Positions 32,121-32,182 of a DNA stretch of 32,182 nt are shown one piece after another. A model generated the notes under the pieces. It was not told where the DNA came from. It did not search any database and saw nothing but the letters and a program-made list of their open reading frames with translations. The position numbers were made by a program, and so were the translations under genes. The stretch is taken from NCBI GenBank assembly GCA_963575655.1, contig CAUYTY010000197.1, positions 1-32,182 on the forward strand, given 5' to 3'. The stretch's first letter is position 1. Each line of letters starts with the position of its first letter. The DNA is from Gammaproteobacteria bacterium. Its GTDB lineage: Bacteria > Pseudomonadota > Gammaproteobacteria > CAIRSR01.

Positions 32121-32182
32121 CAAGCCACCGTCAATCACCCCGGGCTAAAGCCCGTGGCTTGTGAAAGCAAGCCCGAGATTGA
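32121..32182. mobile_element. Probable structured end of an IS200/IS605-type element (partial)
   Basis: CAAGCCAC (32121-32128) pairs with GTGGCTTG (32154-32161) around an inner palindrome CGGGCTAAAGCCCG (32141-32154). Subterminal hairpins with a GGGCTAAAGCCC core are typical of IS200/IS605 (TnpA/TnpB) element ends. No transposase is visible before the window ends, so this is tentative. Confidence 0.35.

Noticed and set aside
1-32182. tRNA, rRNA or CRISPR arrays
   Set aside because: No tRNA T-loop motif in a cloverleaf context, no rRNA-like sequence and no regularly spaced repeats were seen by eye; the exact 120-bp periodicity at 601-870 is TPR coding sequence.

Overview
The window looks like chromosomal DNA of a gammaproteobacterium. 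MutS, BioB/BioF, FieF, MltB, a CysTWA-type sulfate permease and a transglutaminase of the TgpA type are all of gammaproteobacterial type, and base composition is moderate. A heme-c chemoreceptor, a caspase/DUF1566 lipoprotein, an orphan antitoxin and many short inverted-repeat elements suggest an environmental, repeat-rich genome of the kind seen in sulfur-oxidising lineages. I cannot place it to genus.

Layout. 1-243: the start of an IS1-family element running off the left edge. 340-2454 (-): STAND-type NTPase with C-terminal TPRs. 2653-2792: a 140-bp TIR element with a 5-bp target duplication. 2799-3716 (-): FieF-like metal exporter. 3965-5947 (+): chemoreceptor with a periplasmic CXXCH motif and a C-terminal zinc-binding CZB domain, followed by a clear terminator. 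6130-7089 (+): UDP-glucuronate decarboxylase. 7297-10221 (+): very long DUF349 protein with N-terminal HEAT-like repeats. 10312-11370 (+): MltB-type transglycosylase. 11528-11694: second TIR element. 11826-13388 (-): GAF/AAA+/Fis sigma-54 activator, divergent from a PD-(D/E)XK-like protein (13419-14030). 14031-14578: non-coding, with a long palindrome and a strong sigma-54 promoter match. 14579-18327 (+): sulfate ABC transporter operon (binding protein, CysT, CysW, CysA), tightly coupled. 18420-18626 (-): orphan antitoxin-like gene. 18782-20428 (-): caspase-like lipoprotein with a C-terminal DUF1566 domain, preceded by an in-frame scrap of an ATPase gene. 20609-23191 (-): mutS. 23239-25245 (-): TgpA-like transglutaminase. 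25498-26382 (+): HD-domain protein. 26523-27395 (+): Tim44-like membrane protein. 27709-29909 (+): bioB-bioF with overlapping stop and start. 30026-30155: third TIR element. 30166-31385 (-): three tandem paralogous small exported membrane proteins. 31386-32182: no convincing gene; the last 60 bases look like the structured end of an IS200/IS605-type element.

The main points are these. (1) The last coding segment of the caspase-like lipoprotein has the residue and codon pattern expected of a diversity-generating retroelement (DGR) variable region; no reverse transcriptase or template repeat is visible here. (2) The sulfate transporter operon has a near-consensus sigma-54 promoter and lies close to a gene for a sigma-54 activator, so nitrogen- or sulfur-stress control through RpoN is plausible. 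(3) The three small paralogous membrane proteins form an unrecognised family. Start codons were reassigned from non-ATG extensions to ATG codons with better Shine-Dalgarno sequences or family fit wherever the evidence allowed.
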